Source: Synergistaceae bacterium UBA1358
GTDB taxonomy: Bacteria > Synergistota > Synergistia > Synergistales > Synergistaceae
DNA length: 17,148 nt
Assembly: GCA_002306075.1 (NCBI GenBank)
Contig: DBRW01000026.1
Span: 1-17,148 of the forward strand
Direction of reading: 5' to 3'
Part shown: piece by piece, positions 1 to 6,292 of the stretch
How the letters are laid out: each line of letters begins with the position of its first letter
Numbering within the stretch: the first letter of the stretch is position 1
Program-made: the position numbers and the translations under genes
Notes under the pieces: generated by a model
Told to the model about the DNA's origin: nothing
The model's input: only the letters and a program-made list of their open reading frames with translations
The model's database searches: none

Positions 1-52
1 ATTGGGTGTCAAGGCACAGAAAAGTCATAAAATTTAATTGAAAATTGAAACC

Positions 53-81
53 TTTTCATAGAAATATAAATGTATTATAAT
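53..81 (+). promoter_or_regulatory. Predicted sigma-70 promoter of the buk-vor operon
   Basis: A perfect -10 hexamer TATAAT lies at 76-81. A -35-like TTTTCA (4 of 6 matches to TTGACA) lies at 53-58, with a 17-nt spacer, in AT-rich DNA. Transcription would begin near 88, giving a leader of roughly 75 nt. An inverted repeat TGAAA-CCT-TTTCA (46-58) covers the -35 and could be an operator. Motif matching is the only support. Confidence 0.55.
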
Positions 82-161
82 TAAGTGTAGGGAAGTGTTT
101 CTTTTTAAAAATATATCTAAATGTGAAATAGAACTCTATTTAGCAAAGGCTGAGGGTAAAA

Positions 162-1238
162 ATGAAAATATTTGCAATCAACCCGGGAAGTACAGGAATG
201 AAGGCCGCGCTCTACGAGGATCTGGAGATGCTGTGGTCTGAGTCCGTTTCATACAGCGAGGAAGAGATCGAGAGATGCAAAGGGATGCCTGAAAAAGAGG
301 AGCTTTTCAGGTTCTCCAATTCGCTCGAAATACTTGAAAAACATGGAAACAGGGTTTCCGAACTCTCAGCCGTGGTAGGCAGGGGCGGGCTGCTGCGCCC
401 CATCTCCGGCGGTGTATGGATGATCAACGAGGAGATGGCGGCAGACCTGAGATCATGCAGGTACGGAAGGCACGCATCGAACTTCGGGGGGTTGATCGCA
501 AAGAGGATATCGGAGGAGGCAGGATCGATCCCTGCGTTTATCGTTGATCCTGTATGTGTGGACGAGATGTCAGAGGTCGCACACGTGAGCGGGATGCCCG
601 ATCTCCCCAAAAGGTCCGTCTTCCACGCCCTGAACCAAAAGGCGGTAGCTTACAGGGTGGCCAAAAAGATGGGGAAGCATATCAACGAGTGCAGGTTCAT
701 CGTCGCACACATGGGAGGCGGGGTCACGGTCGGAGCGCACTGTGAAGGCAAGGTCATCGACGTCAACAACGGGCTCGGGGGTTACGGTCCGATGTCTCTC
801 GAGCGTGCCGGTACCGTCCATGCGTGGGACCTTATCGATCTCTGTTTTTCGGGCGCATACTCCCGTAAAGAGATCGAGAGGATGGTAGTGGGCGAGGCAG
901 GAGTCGCAGCCCACCTTGGAAGCAGGGATTTCCGTGAGATCGTCGAGAGGATCCGCTCAGGCGACGCGAAGGCGAAACTTATCGTGGATGCGCTTGCCTA
1001 CCAGATAGCCGCGGAAATCGGTTCAAGGGCCGTGAACCTTTACGGGAAGGTAGATGCCGTGATACTGACCGGAGGCCTTGCTAACAGTACATACCTCTGT
1101 GATCTTATAAGTGAAAGGGTCTCCTGGATAGCGGAAGTCATCCGCGTACCGGGCGAAGATGAACTGAGGGCTCTCGTCGAAGGGGCTTACAAGGTCCTTA
1201 CGGGTGAAGAAAGGGCGCATGTCTATGAAAAAGAATAA
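162..1238 (+). CDS. buk: Butyrate kinase
   Basis: This 358-aa protein is a full-length member of the acetokinase family and most resembles butyrate/branched-chain fatty acid kinase. The enzyme interconverts acyl phosphate and ADP with the carboxylic acid and ATP in the cytosol. Visible motifs are the N-terminal phosphate loop NPGSTGMK (residues 7-14), GRGGLLRPISGG (about 73-84), FHALNQKA, HMGGGVTVGAH (the adenosine/phosphate loop), NNGLGGYGP and LTGGLANS near the C-terminus. These fit Buk better than acetate kinase, which is about 400 aa with a different N-terminal half. ATG 162 has a GAGGG-like RBS just upstream. The gene comes first, ahead of a 2-oxoacid:ferredoxin oxidoreductase operon. 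I infer from this that it makes ATP from isobutyryl, isovaleryl or butyryl phosphate derived from branched-chain 2-oxoacids. The partner phosphotransbutyrylase is not in the window. Confidence 0.93.
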   Translation: MKIFAINPGSTGMKAALYEDLEMLWSESVSYSEEEIERCKGMPEKEELFRFSNSLEILEKHGNRVSELSAVVGRGGLLRPISGGVWMINEEMAADLRSCRYGRHASNFGGLIAKRISEEAGSIPAFIVDPVCVDEMSEVAHVSGMPDLPKRSVFHALNQKAVAYRVAKKMGKHINECRFIVAHMGGGVTVGAHCEGKVIDVNNGLGGYGPMSLERAGTVHAWDLIDLCFSGAYSRKEIERMVVGEAGVAAHLGSRDFREIVERIRSGDAKAKLIVDALAYQIAAEIGSRAVNLYGKVDAVILTGGLANSTYLCDLISERVSWIAEVIRVPGEDELRALVEGAYKVLTGEERAHVYEKE

Positions 1239-1968
1239 CACCGTCCTCGATAACAACCTCGCATTGCTGAACGGCATAAAATTGGATCATGTCGTTGCCG
1301 TCACGGGCGCGCTCGGCTCAGGCAAGACGGAACTGACCATAAGTCTGGCTTCGGCTATGGCTGCTGCGGGAGACAAGGTCACCCTCGCTGACATGGATAT
1401 AATTAACCCCTATTTCTGCCTTAGGGCGCTGGCAGCCGAAATAGAGAGAGAGGACCTCTCCGTGCTTTCTCCGCCCGGAGATATCAAATGGGGAGACATG
1501 AGCTACATCAACCCACTGATCAGGACGAAGATACATGACCGATCCGGCCGATTGATAATCGACGTCGGAGGAGATTCGCAGGGCGCACTTGCACTGAAGC
1601 AGTTCGAACCTGAATTGATCGATACCGGATATGACCTCATCTTTGTTATCAACCCCTACAGGACCCACACAAAAACTTTTTCAGAGATCGAAGCTATGAA
1701 AGACAAACTGGAAGCGACATGCGGATTGAAGGTCAGCTTTACGGCTGCCAACCCGCACCTTATGGACAGGACCCTGCCGCATGAATGCGCGGAGGGGATC
1801 CTTTTGGTGAATGATTTTTCAAAAAGGCTCGGGATCCCGATGCTTTTCGGGATGGCCGAGGAGACTGTCTCTGACGGAGTGAAGGATATCCTTCCGGATC
1901 ATATCCCTCTGTGGGTGCTGCACAGAGAGATACTGCTGCCGTGGGAAACAGACAGAGTGCGTATTTAA
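1225..1968 (+). CDS. P-loop NTPase (MinD/CobQ-like) of unknown function
   Basis: A cytosolic protein of 247 aa with a SIMIBI/MinD-like P-loop layout. It has Walker A GALGSGKT (residues 28-35), a DMDIINPYF segment with paired acidic residues (56-64), a Walker B-like IIDVGGD (111-117) and FVINPYRT (140-147), probably the base-recognition strand. No transmembrane segment or metal-binding Cys cluster is visible. Starts are possible at GTG 1204, ATG 1219 and ATG 1225. I chose 1225 because AAAGGG at 1209-1214 is best spaced for it. The gene overlaps the end of buk by 14 nt and precedes the ferredoxin subunit by about 20 nt, so it is probably translationally coupled and co-transcribed. I do not know its function. 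An accessory role in maturing or regulating the oxidoreductase is only inferred from position. Confidence 0.8.
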   Translation: MKKNNTVLDNNLALLNGIKLDHVVAVTGALGSGKTELTISLASAMAAAGDKVTLADMDIINPYFCLRALAAEIEREDLSVLSPPGDIKWGDMSYINPLIRTKIHDRSGRLIIDVGGDSQGALALKQFEPELIDTGYDLIFVINPYRTHTKTFSEIEAMKDKLEATCGLKVSFTAANPHLMDRTLPHECAEGILLVNDFSKRLGIPMLFGMAEETVSDGVKDILPDHIPLWVLHREILLPWETDRVRI

Positions 1969-1987
1969 TATAAAAGGAGTGTTTCTA

Positions 1988-2203
1988 ATGCCGAAGGGAA
2001 GAGTCGAAATACTCGAGCAATACTGCAAAAGCTGTTCCATGTGCGTGGAGGCGTGTCCCAAAAAGGTCCTTGAGATATCTGACAGGATCAACAAAAAGGG
2101 ATATCGTCCGGTCGAAGCGGCCAGGCCCGAAGACTGCATAGGGTGCGGCATGTGCGCTATGAGATGCCCTGATGCGGTGATCAGGGTCTTTCGTGAAGAA
2201 TGA
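1988..2203 (+). CDS. vorD: 2x[4Fe-4S] ferredoxin-like delta subunit of 2-oxoacid:ferredoxin oxidoreductase
   Basis: A 71-aa bacterial-type ferredoxin with two classic cluster motifs, CKSCSMCVEACP in the N-terminal half and CIGCGMCAMRCP in the C-terminal half. Each supplies four Cys for a [4Fe-4S] cluster. In four-subunit KOR/VOR/POR enzymes this delta subunit carries electrons from the thiamine-bound intermediate to external ferredoxin. I chose ATG 1988 over the in-frame GTG at 1979 because AAGGAG (1974-1979) sits 8 nt before the ATG and overlaps the GTG. The stop codon overlaps an upstream in-frame ATG of the alpha gene, and the alpha gene's own RBS follows immediately, so the two are tightly coupled. 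The domain is certain. The subunit role rests on the adjacent alpha, beta and gamma genes. Confidence 0.9.
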   Translation: MPKGRVEILEQYCKSCSMCVEACPKKVLEISDRINKKGYRPVEAARPEDCIGCGMCAMRCPDAVIRVFREE

Positions 2204-2223
2204 GCGGAGAAGGGGTGATCAGC

Positions 2224-3309
2224 ATGGGCAAAACTTTGATGAAGGGGACTGAGGCGATCGCCGAGGCTGCCATCCAGGCCGGATGCAGGTATTTCTACGG
2301 TTATCCGATAACCCCCCAGAACGAGATCCCGGAATATATGTCGAAACGTCTGTTTGAGGTCGGGGGCGTATATGTACAGGCAGAGAGCGAAGTCGCGGCT
2401 TCGAACATGATACTCGGCGGCGGCACGACAGGCGAGAGGGTGATGACCAGCTCCTCAAGTCCGGGCATATCTCTTATGTCGGAAGCCATAAGCTACATCG
2501 CGGGGCAGGAAGTGCCGGTCGTGGTGGTAAATGTCGTCAGGGCCGGGCCGGGGTTGGGAGGCATCCTTCCTTCGCAGTCGGATTACAACCAGGCTACCTG
2601 CGGCATAGGGCACGGAGATTTCAATATGATCGTCCTTGCTCCGGGGTCGCTCCAGGAGGCAGTGGACATGATGCAGAAATCGTTCGATCTCGCACAGAAA
2701 TACAGGATCCCGGTGATGCTCCTCTGCGACGGAGTGATAGGCCAGATAATGGAAGCGGTGGAGATCCCGCCGGGACATGGCAAAAACCTTTCCGAGCCTG
2801 AAAAATGGGCGTGCGGATACATGAAGGAGAGAGGCGGTAAGAGAACTATAATAAGGAGCCTCTTTCTCGACCCCGAAGAACTGGAAGCGCACAACAGGAA
2901 GCTCGAAGCGAAATGGCATGAAATAGAAAAAAACGAGACCTCGTGCGAAAAATATCTTACCGACGATGCCGAAGTCGTTATCTCTGCGTTCGGGACCGTA
3001 GGAAGGATAGCAAGGACGGCAGTGGACGACCTTCGCGCGGAAGGATACAGGGTCGGCCTTATCAGGCCTCTGGTCATCAGCCCCTTCCCGTATGATGATT
3101 TTGAAAGCCTCATCCCGGGATGCAGACATATACTTGATGTCGAGATGAACTGGGGACAGATGCTGAAAGACGTAAACAGAGGAGTCAGATACAGACTGCC
3201 GGTCAGTTTTTACGGACGTTCGGGCGGAATGTGCCCGGGAGTGTCAGAGATCAAAGAAGAGTGCCGCAGGATATTCGCGAAACTCTCCGGCGAAGGAGGG
3301 GATCAGTAA
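2224..3309 (+). CDS. vorB: 2-oxoacid:ferredoxin oxidoreductase, alpha subunit (VorB/KorA type)
   Basis: A 361-aa pyrimidine-binding subunit of a thiamine-diphosphate 2-oxoacid:ferredoxin oxidoreductase. With the beta subunit it decarboxylates 2-oxoacids to acyl-CoA, CO2 and reduced ferredoxin in the cytosol. Family signatures are the N-terminal LMKGTEAIAEAA, YGYPITPQNEIPEYM (residues 25-39), the QAESEVAA segment with the TPP-activating Glu (52-59), a TSSSSPGISLMSE stretch, and GGILPSQSDYNQATCGIGHGD (112-132). An earlier in-frame ATG at 2200 overlaps the ferredoxin stop. ATG 2224 is preferred because GGAG and AGGGG lie just upstream and the LMKG block then falls where the family places it. The next gene begins inside the stop codon. 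The sequence looks most like subunits annotated as 3-methyl-2-oxobutanoate (branched-chain) enzymes, and buk nearby agrees. 2-Oxoglutarate specificity cannot be excluded. Confidence 0.9.
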   Translation: MGKTLMKGTEAIAEAAIQAGCRYFYGYPITPQNEIPEYMSKRLFEVGGVYVQAESEVAASNMILGGGTTGERVMTSSSSPGISLMSEAISYIAGQEVPVVVVNVVRAGPGLGGILPSQSDYNQATCGIGHGDFNMIVLAPGSLQEAVDMMQKSFDLAQKYRIPVMLLCDGVIGQIMEAVEIPPGHGKNLSEPEKWACGYMKERGGKRTIIRSLFLDPEELEAHNRKLEAKWHEIEKNETSCEKYLTDDAEVVISAFGTVGRIARTAVDDLRAEGYRVGLIRPLVISPFPYDDFESLIPGCRHILDVEMNWGQMLKDVNRGVRYRLPVSFYGRSGGMCPGVSEIKEECRRIFAKLSGEGGDQ

Positions 3310-4055
3310 TGGCAGAAAAGATAGTATACCAGAGGCCCAAAAGCTGGATAGAGGGAGTCCATACACACTATTGCCCCGGATGCACCCACGGGATCATCCA
3401 CAGGATGATATGCGAGACCCTTGATGAGCTGGATATCAGGGATATTACCACCGGCATCGCCCCGGTGGGATGCGCCGCGCTCATGTACGGTTACATAGAC
3501 ACGGATTTTATTGAAGCTCCCCACGGCAGGGCTCCCGCCGTAGCGACAGGGTTCAAGAGGATAAGGCCTGATAGGCTGATATTCACGTATCAGGGGGACG
3601 GTGACCTTGCCTCGATAGGCATGGGAGAAATAGTACATGCCGCGAACCGCTCGGAAAACATCACCGTTATATTTGTAAACAATGCCATATACGGCATGAC
3701 CGGAGGGCAGATGGCGCCGACCACGCTGCTCGGGCAGAAAACTACGACCACGCCCGACGGCCGTGATCCGCAGAGGGCAGGTTACCCGATAAGGGTGTCT
3801 GAACTGCTCGCATCCCTCGCCTCTCCCTGCTACATAGAGAGGGTCTCTGCAGCGAAGCCCGCCCATCTGCACGGACTTAAAAAGGCCATAAGGAAGGCGT
3901 TCAGGAACCAGATGGAAAACAAGGGCTTCTCGTTGGTGGAAGTCCTCTCGACATGTCCGACCAATTGGGGAATGAGGCCTACAGTCGCATGCGACTGGCT
4001 TGTGAACAACATGATCCCCTATTACCCGCTCGGGGTATTCAAGGATTTCGAGTAA
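3309..4055 (+). CDS. vorA: 2-oxoacid:ferredoxin oxidoreductase, beta subunit (TPP-binding)
   Basis: A 248-aa thiamine-pyrophosphate-binding subunit. It shows HYCPGCTHG (residues 20-28), PVGC (52-55), the TPP/Mg2+ motif GDGDLASIG (97-105) and its partner NNAIYGMTGGQMAPTT (124-139), then the TTTTPDGR loop. It binds the diphosphate end of TPP and forms the active site with the alpha subunit. Unlike pyruvate:ferredoxin oxidoreductase beta subunits, it is short, as in KOR/VOR enzymes. The start is ATG 3309 (TAATG, sharing one base with the alpha stop), with AAGGAGG at 3293-3299 giving 9-nt spacing. The upstream in-frame extension to 3231 lies inside the alpha gene and has no RBS. The motifs leave little doubt about family. 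Substrate specificity is inferred from context. Confidence 0.93.
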   Translation: MAEKIVYQRPKSWIEGVHTHYCPGCTHGIIHRMICETLDELDIRDITTGIAPVGCAALMYGYIDTDFIEAPHGRAPAVATGFKRIRPDRLIFTYQGDGDLASIGMGEIVHAANRSENITVIFVNNAIYGMTGGQMAPTTLLGQKTTTTPDGRDPQRAGYPIRVSELLASLASPCYIERVSAAKPAHLHGLKKAIRKAFRNQMENKGFSLVEVLSTCPTNWGMRPTVACDWLVNNMIPYYPLGVFKDFE

Positions 4056-4070
4056 GGGAGGCCGGGCTGA

Positions 4071-4622
4071 ATGTCTGATCAAACACGAACGCTCTTTTGC
4101 GCAGGGTTTGGAGGTCAGGGGGTAATGGTCCTGGGACAGCTTGTGGCATACGGGGCCATGAAAGAGGGCAAATTCGTTACATGGCTCCCCTCGTACGGAC
4201 CCGAGATGAGAGGGGGGACGGCGAACTGCGGGGTAACTGTCAGCAGCAGGCCGATAGGATCCCCCTTCGTAGCAAGTGCGGATGTCGTCGTTGCGCTGAA
4301 CCAGCCTTCCCTGGACAAATACGAGGCCTCTGTCAAGACGGGCGGCTTCCTGATCTACAACAGTGACATGGCAAAGTACACTCCGACAAGGGACGACATC
4401 AGGGTGATACCGGTAAACGCCTCGCAGATCGCGGGAAACATAGGCAACGAGAAGGCGGTAAATGTGATCCTGCTCGGTGTCGTCATAGCGATCTCGGATC
4501 TTATTTCCGACGATACCGCGAGGGAGATAATCAAACAGAAGCTTGGCTCGAGAAAGCCCGAATTCCTTGAAAGCAACATGAAAGCCTATGAGGAAGGAAG
4601 GAAGATAGGACTTTCGGTCTGA
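4071..4622 (+). CDS. vorC: 2-oxoacid:ferredoxin oxidoreductase, gamma subunit
   Basis: A 183-aa gamma subunit, a full-length catalytic domain III of the 2-oxoacid:ferredoxin oxidoreductase family. This domain helps bind CoA and completes the enzyme core. Motifs seen are the N-terminal GFGGQGVMVLG (residues 12-22), SYGPEMRGGTANC (41-53), the VVALNQPSLDKYE stretch and the NVILLGVV region. Start ATG 4071 has GGGAGG (4056-4061) at 9-nt spacing, and only 15 nt separate it from the beta stop. This is the last gene of the operon. A strong hairpin terminator follows about 55 nt downstream. Together with the ferredoxin, alpha and beta genes it makes a complete four-subunit enzyme. Confidence 0.92.
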   Translation: MSDQTRTLFCAGFGGQGVMVLGQLVAYGAMKEGKFVTWLPSYGPEMRGGTANCGVTVSSRPIGSPFVASADVVVALNQPSLDKYEASVKTGGFLIYNSDMAKYTPTRDDIRVIPVNASQIAGNIGNEKAVNVILLGVVIAISDLISDDTAREIIKQKLGSRKPEFLESNMKAYEEGRKIGLSV

Positions 4623-4676
4623 CGAAGTTATATCGTCCGCTGCTGAAGTATAAGAACCGGCGAAGCTGATAGCCCC

Positions 4677-4711
4677 CCGCACATCCGCGCGAACGGATGT
4701 GCGGTTTTTTT
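4677..4711 (+). terminator. Rho-independent terminator of the buk-vor operon
   Basis: A perfect 11-bp GC-rich stem pairs CCGCACATCCG (4677-4687) with CGGATGTGCGG (4694-4704) around a 6-nt loop, followed directly by seven T. It lies 55 nt after the gamma-subunit stop and has the textbook layout of a strong intrinsic terminator. Confidence 0.92.
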
Positions 4712-4754
4712 ATGTCCGGACTGGAGCGCGTCAGGGTCGGCTGTGCCGGATCAC

Positions 4755-4785
4755 CATAAAATCCACACATTTACATCATAAAATC
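4755..4785 (+). promoter_or_regulatory. Pair of 9-bp direct repeats upstream of the secreted-protein gene, possible regulator boxes or promoter
   Basis: CATAAAATC occurs at 4755-4763 and again at 4777-4785, 22 bp apart, about two helical turns. OmpR-family regulators often bind direct repeats in phase with the helix, and such a regulator is encoded 0.8 kb downstream. Each copy also contains TAAAAT, a 5-of-6 match to a -10 hexamer, with no good -35 at the right distance. That would suit an activator-dependent promoter. The region 4712-4861 otherwise holds only an imperfectly understood leader with TCATCG/CGATGA inverted arms (4811-4816 and 4826-4831). Confidence 0.3.
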
Positions 4786-4861
4786 TCCATACGCCCTTGC
4801 TAGGCTTGCATCATCGGAGATACAACGATGATATCGATGATCAAACAGGAGGTCGATGTAA

Positions 4862-5449
4862 ATGAAAAAGACAGCGGCAGCGGCAATATTGGTCCTCGTA
4901 CTCGCGGGAAGCGCGATGGCAGCTCCGGGATGGGGCGTAAAATGCAGGCCGGGCGGAGGTATGCCCATGGGGTATGGCCAGCAGATCCTGCAGAACGCAA
5001 GTCCCGAATTGAAGGCGAAGATGGATGAGAGAGCGAAGCTCTATATCGATCTGAGAGCAGAGCTCAGGAAGGATATCCCGAACAAGGCAAAGGCCCGCGA
5101 TATCCACGAGAAGATACAGAAGCTGAACCAGGAGATAGGGACGGCACGTTTCGAGGAGATGCTCAAGGACCCCTCCAAATTCAAGGCACAGGCCCGGGGC
5201 CCCAGACGCGAACTTTCTCCTGAGGACAAGGCACGGCTGGAAGAGATGAAAAAGCTCAGTTCAGAGATGAGGGCCGAGCTTCAGAAAGATACGCCGAACA
5301 AGGCAAAGATCCGCGATCTTCACGCAAAGATGCAGAAGATAAAGAATGACCGGGAAAATGCACGCCTGGAAAAGATGCTCGAAAACCCGCAGATGTTCAG
5401 AAACGGACGCGGCCAGGGCCTGAAAGGCACAAGCGGTCAGCAGCAGTAG
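4862..5449 (+). CDS. Secreted, internally duplicated helical protein (Spy/ZraP-like in character)
   Basis: A protein of 195 aa with a clear Sec signal peptide: MKK, a hydrophobic core, then AMA before the likely cleavage after residue 20. The mature part is highly charged and predicted helical. It contains two copies of a 62-residue unit, residues 47-108 and 119-180, exactly 72 residues apart and about half identical by my alignment. Both units share SPE at the start and RAEL, PNKAK, MLxxP and F. A short Gly/Met-rich stretch with one Cys (28-40) precedes the first unit, and the tail is Gly/Gln-rich. ATG 4862 has AGGAGGT at 8-nt spacing. Length, charge and location recall small periplasmic stress chaperones or metal-binding proteins (Spy, CpxP, ZraP), but I see no clear LTxxQ motif, so this is resemblance rather than membership. 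It has its own terminator and sits next to a two-component system. Confidence 0.75.
   Translation: MKKTAAAAILVLVLAGSAMAAPGWGVKCRPGGGMPMGYGQQILQNASPELKAKMDERAKLYIDLRAELRKDIPNKAKARDIHEKIQKLNQEIGTARFEEMLKDPSKFKAQARGPRRELSPEDKARLEEMKKLSSEMRAELQKDTPNKAKIRDLHAKMQKIKNDRENARLEKMLENPQMFRNGRGQGLKGTSGQQQ
5000..5401 (+). repeat. Intragenic tandem duplication (two 186-nt units)
   Basis: Unit 1 (5000-5185) and unit 2 (5216-5401) lie 216 nt apart inside the secreted-protein gene. They align without gaps over 62 codons, about 32 identical. The DNA is also visibly similar, for example the shared run CCGAACAAGGCAAAG in both units. This indicates duplication of one helical module within the gene. Confidence 0.85.
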
Positions 5450-5464
5450 TCAGGATCCTCACAG

Positions 5465-5496
5465 CCGGAGCCGTACAGATCGACGGCTCCGGTTTT
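5465..5496 (+). terminator. Probable intrinsic terminator after the secreted-protein gene
   Basis: A perfect 10-bp stem pairs CCGGAGCCGT (5465-5474) with ACGGCTCCGG (5483-5492) around an 8-nt loop, followed by only four T. The stem is strong but the short U-tract may allow some readthrough into the two-component genes. Confidence 0.75.
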
Positions 5497-5507
5497 GCAA
5501 GAATGTC

Positions 5508-5560
5508 TTTATTGTTTGATTTTTTATTAAATAAAAATTTCCCTGTTTATGTAAGATAAT
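5508..5560 (+). promoter_or_regulatory. AT-rich region, probable promoter of the two-component/exporter operon
   Basis: This very AT-rich stretch follows the terminator and precedes the response-regulator gene. It has a -10-like GATAAT at 5555-5560 but no convincing -35 at 16-18 nt. A perfect 7-bp inverted repeat TTTTTAT-TAA-ATAAAAA spans 5521-5537 and might be an operator or simply reflect AT richness. A promoter is expected here because six genes follow without another clear gap. Confidence 0.35.
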
Positions 5561-5595
5561 AAGAAGCATGATGAGCAAAGATTTTTTTCGGGGCG

Positions 5596-6288
5596 GTGGA
5601 AACGGTGACGAAGATACTTATCGTAGAAGACGAAAAGGCGATAGCCGAGGTAGAAAAGGCATACGTGCTCCGGGAAGGATACGAAGCAGACATCGCAAGC
5701 GACGGGGCGGAAGCTCTCAGGATGTTCAACGAGGGAAACTACGATCTTGTGCTTCTCGACCTCATGCTGCCCGGTATCAAGGGCGAAAGGGTCTGTGAAG
5801 AAATAAGGGCGGTGTCATCGGCTCCCATAATAATGATCACGGCGAAAAGCGGTGAGGATGATGTCATAGCGGGACTCGACGCAGGCGCGGACGACTACAT
5901 CATCAAGCCGTTCAGCCCCAGGGTCCTCATGGCACGGATTAGGGCCAACCTGAGAAACGCCGGCGGCACAGGGACTGGAAGCGCCGGGACGATAAAAATA
6001 GGAGAGGACATCGTGATAGACAACGACAAACTGACGGTGACGAAAAAGGGCAGCCTTATCCCTCTCACAAAAAATGAATTTATGATCTTTTCAAAGATGG
6101 CCTCAAGGCCGGAAAAGACATGGACCAGGGACGAACTTATAAACCATGCGCTCGGATATGAATATGAAGGTTTCGAAAGATCGATAGACAGCTATATCAA
6201 AAACATAAGAAAAAAACTTGCGGATCCCGAACACGAAAACGGATACATAAAAACTGTCCATGGCTTCGGGTACAGGATCTCGGAGTAA
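5596..6288 (+). CDS. OmpR/PhoB-family response regulator
   Basis: A 230-aa two-component response regulator, the usual length for the family. The receiver domain (about 4-115) shows the acidic pair in VEDE (10-13), the phospho-acceptor Asp in LLDLMLPG (D55), Thr in MITAKSGEDD (T82) and Lys in IIKPFSP (K104). A winged-helix DNA-binding domain (about 130-230) has LTKNEFMIF, WTRDELINHALGYEYEG, SIDSYIKNIRKKL and the terminal VHGFGYRISE. Phosphorylation by the adjacent kinase should alter DNA binding. The start is uncertain: GTG 5596 and GTG 5605 are both in frame and neither has a strong RBS. Starting at 5605 would remove three residues and no domain. The kinase gene follows after 4 nt. Likely targets are the downstream exporter genes and possibly the secreted-protein gene upstream. 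Confidence 0.93.
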   Translation: METVTKILIVEDEKAIAEVEKAYVLREGYEADIASDGAEALRMFNEGNYDLVLLDLMLPGIKGERVCEEIRAVSSAPIIMITAKSGEDDVIAGLDAGADDYIIKPFSPRVLMARIRANLRNAGGTGTGSAGTIKIGEDIVIDNDKLTVTKKGSLIPLTKNEFMIFSKMASRPEKTWTRDELINHALGYEYEGFERSIDSYIKNIRKKLADPEHENGYIKTVHGFGYRISE

Positions 6289-6292
6289 GCCT

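Noticed and set aside
3303..4682. Long 459-codon open frame on the - strand opposite the beta and gamma oxidoreductase genes
   Set aside because: It lies wholly opposite two motif-confirmed genes, has no domain I recognise, no suitable RBS, and a Cys/Arg/His-rich composition typical of an antisense shadow frame.
4828..4840. 13-nt ATGATATCGATGA shared with the start of the permease gene (10866-10878)
   Set aside because: A 13-mer match between two places in 17 kb is about what chance would give, and the second copy is inside a coding start.
4828..5028. 66-codon + strand open frame overlapping the secreted-protein gene
   Set aside because: It overlaps the signal-peptide region of the real gene, which has the better RBS and a sensible product.
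5568..5798. 76-codon + strand open frame overlapping the start of the response regulator
   Set aside because: It runs in another frame through the regulator's receiver domain, is rich in Arg and Gly, and has no RBS.
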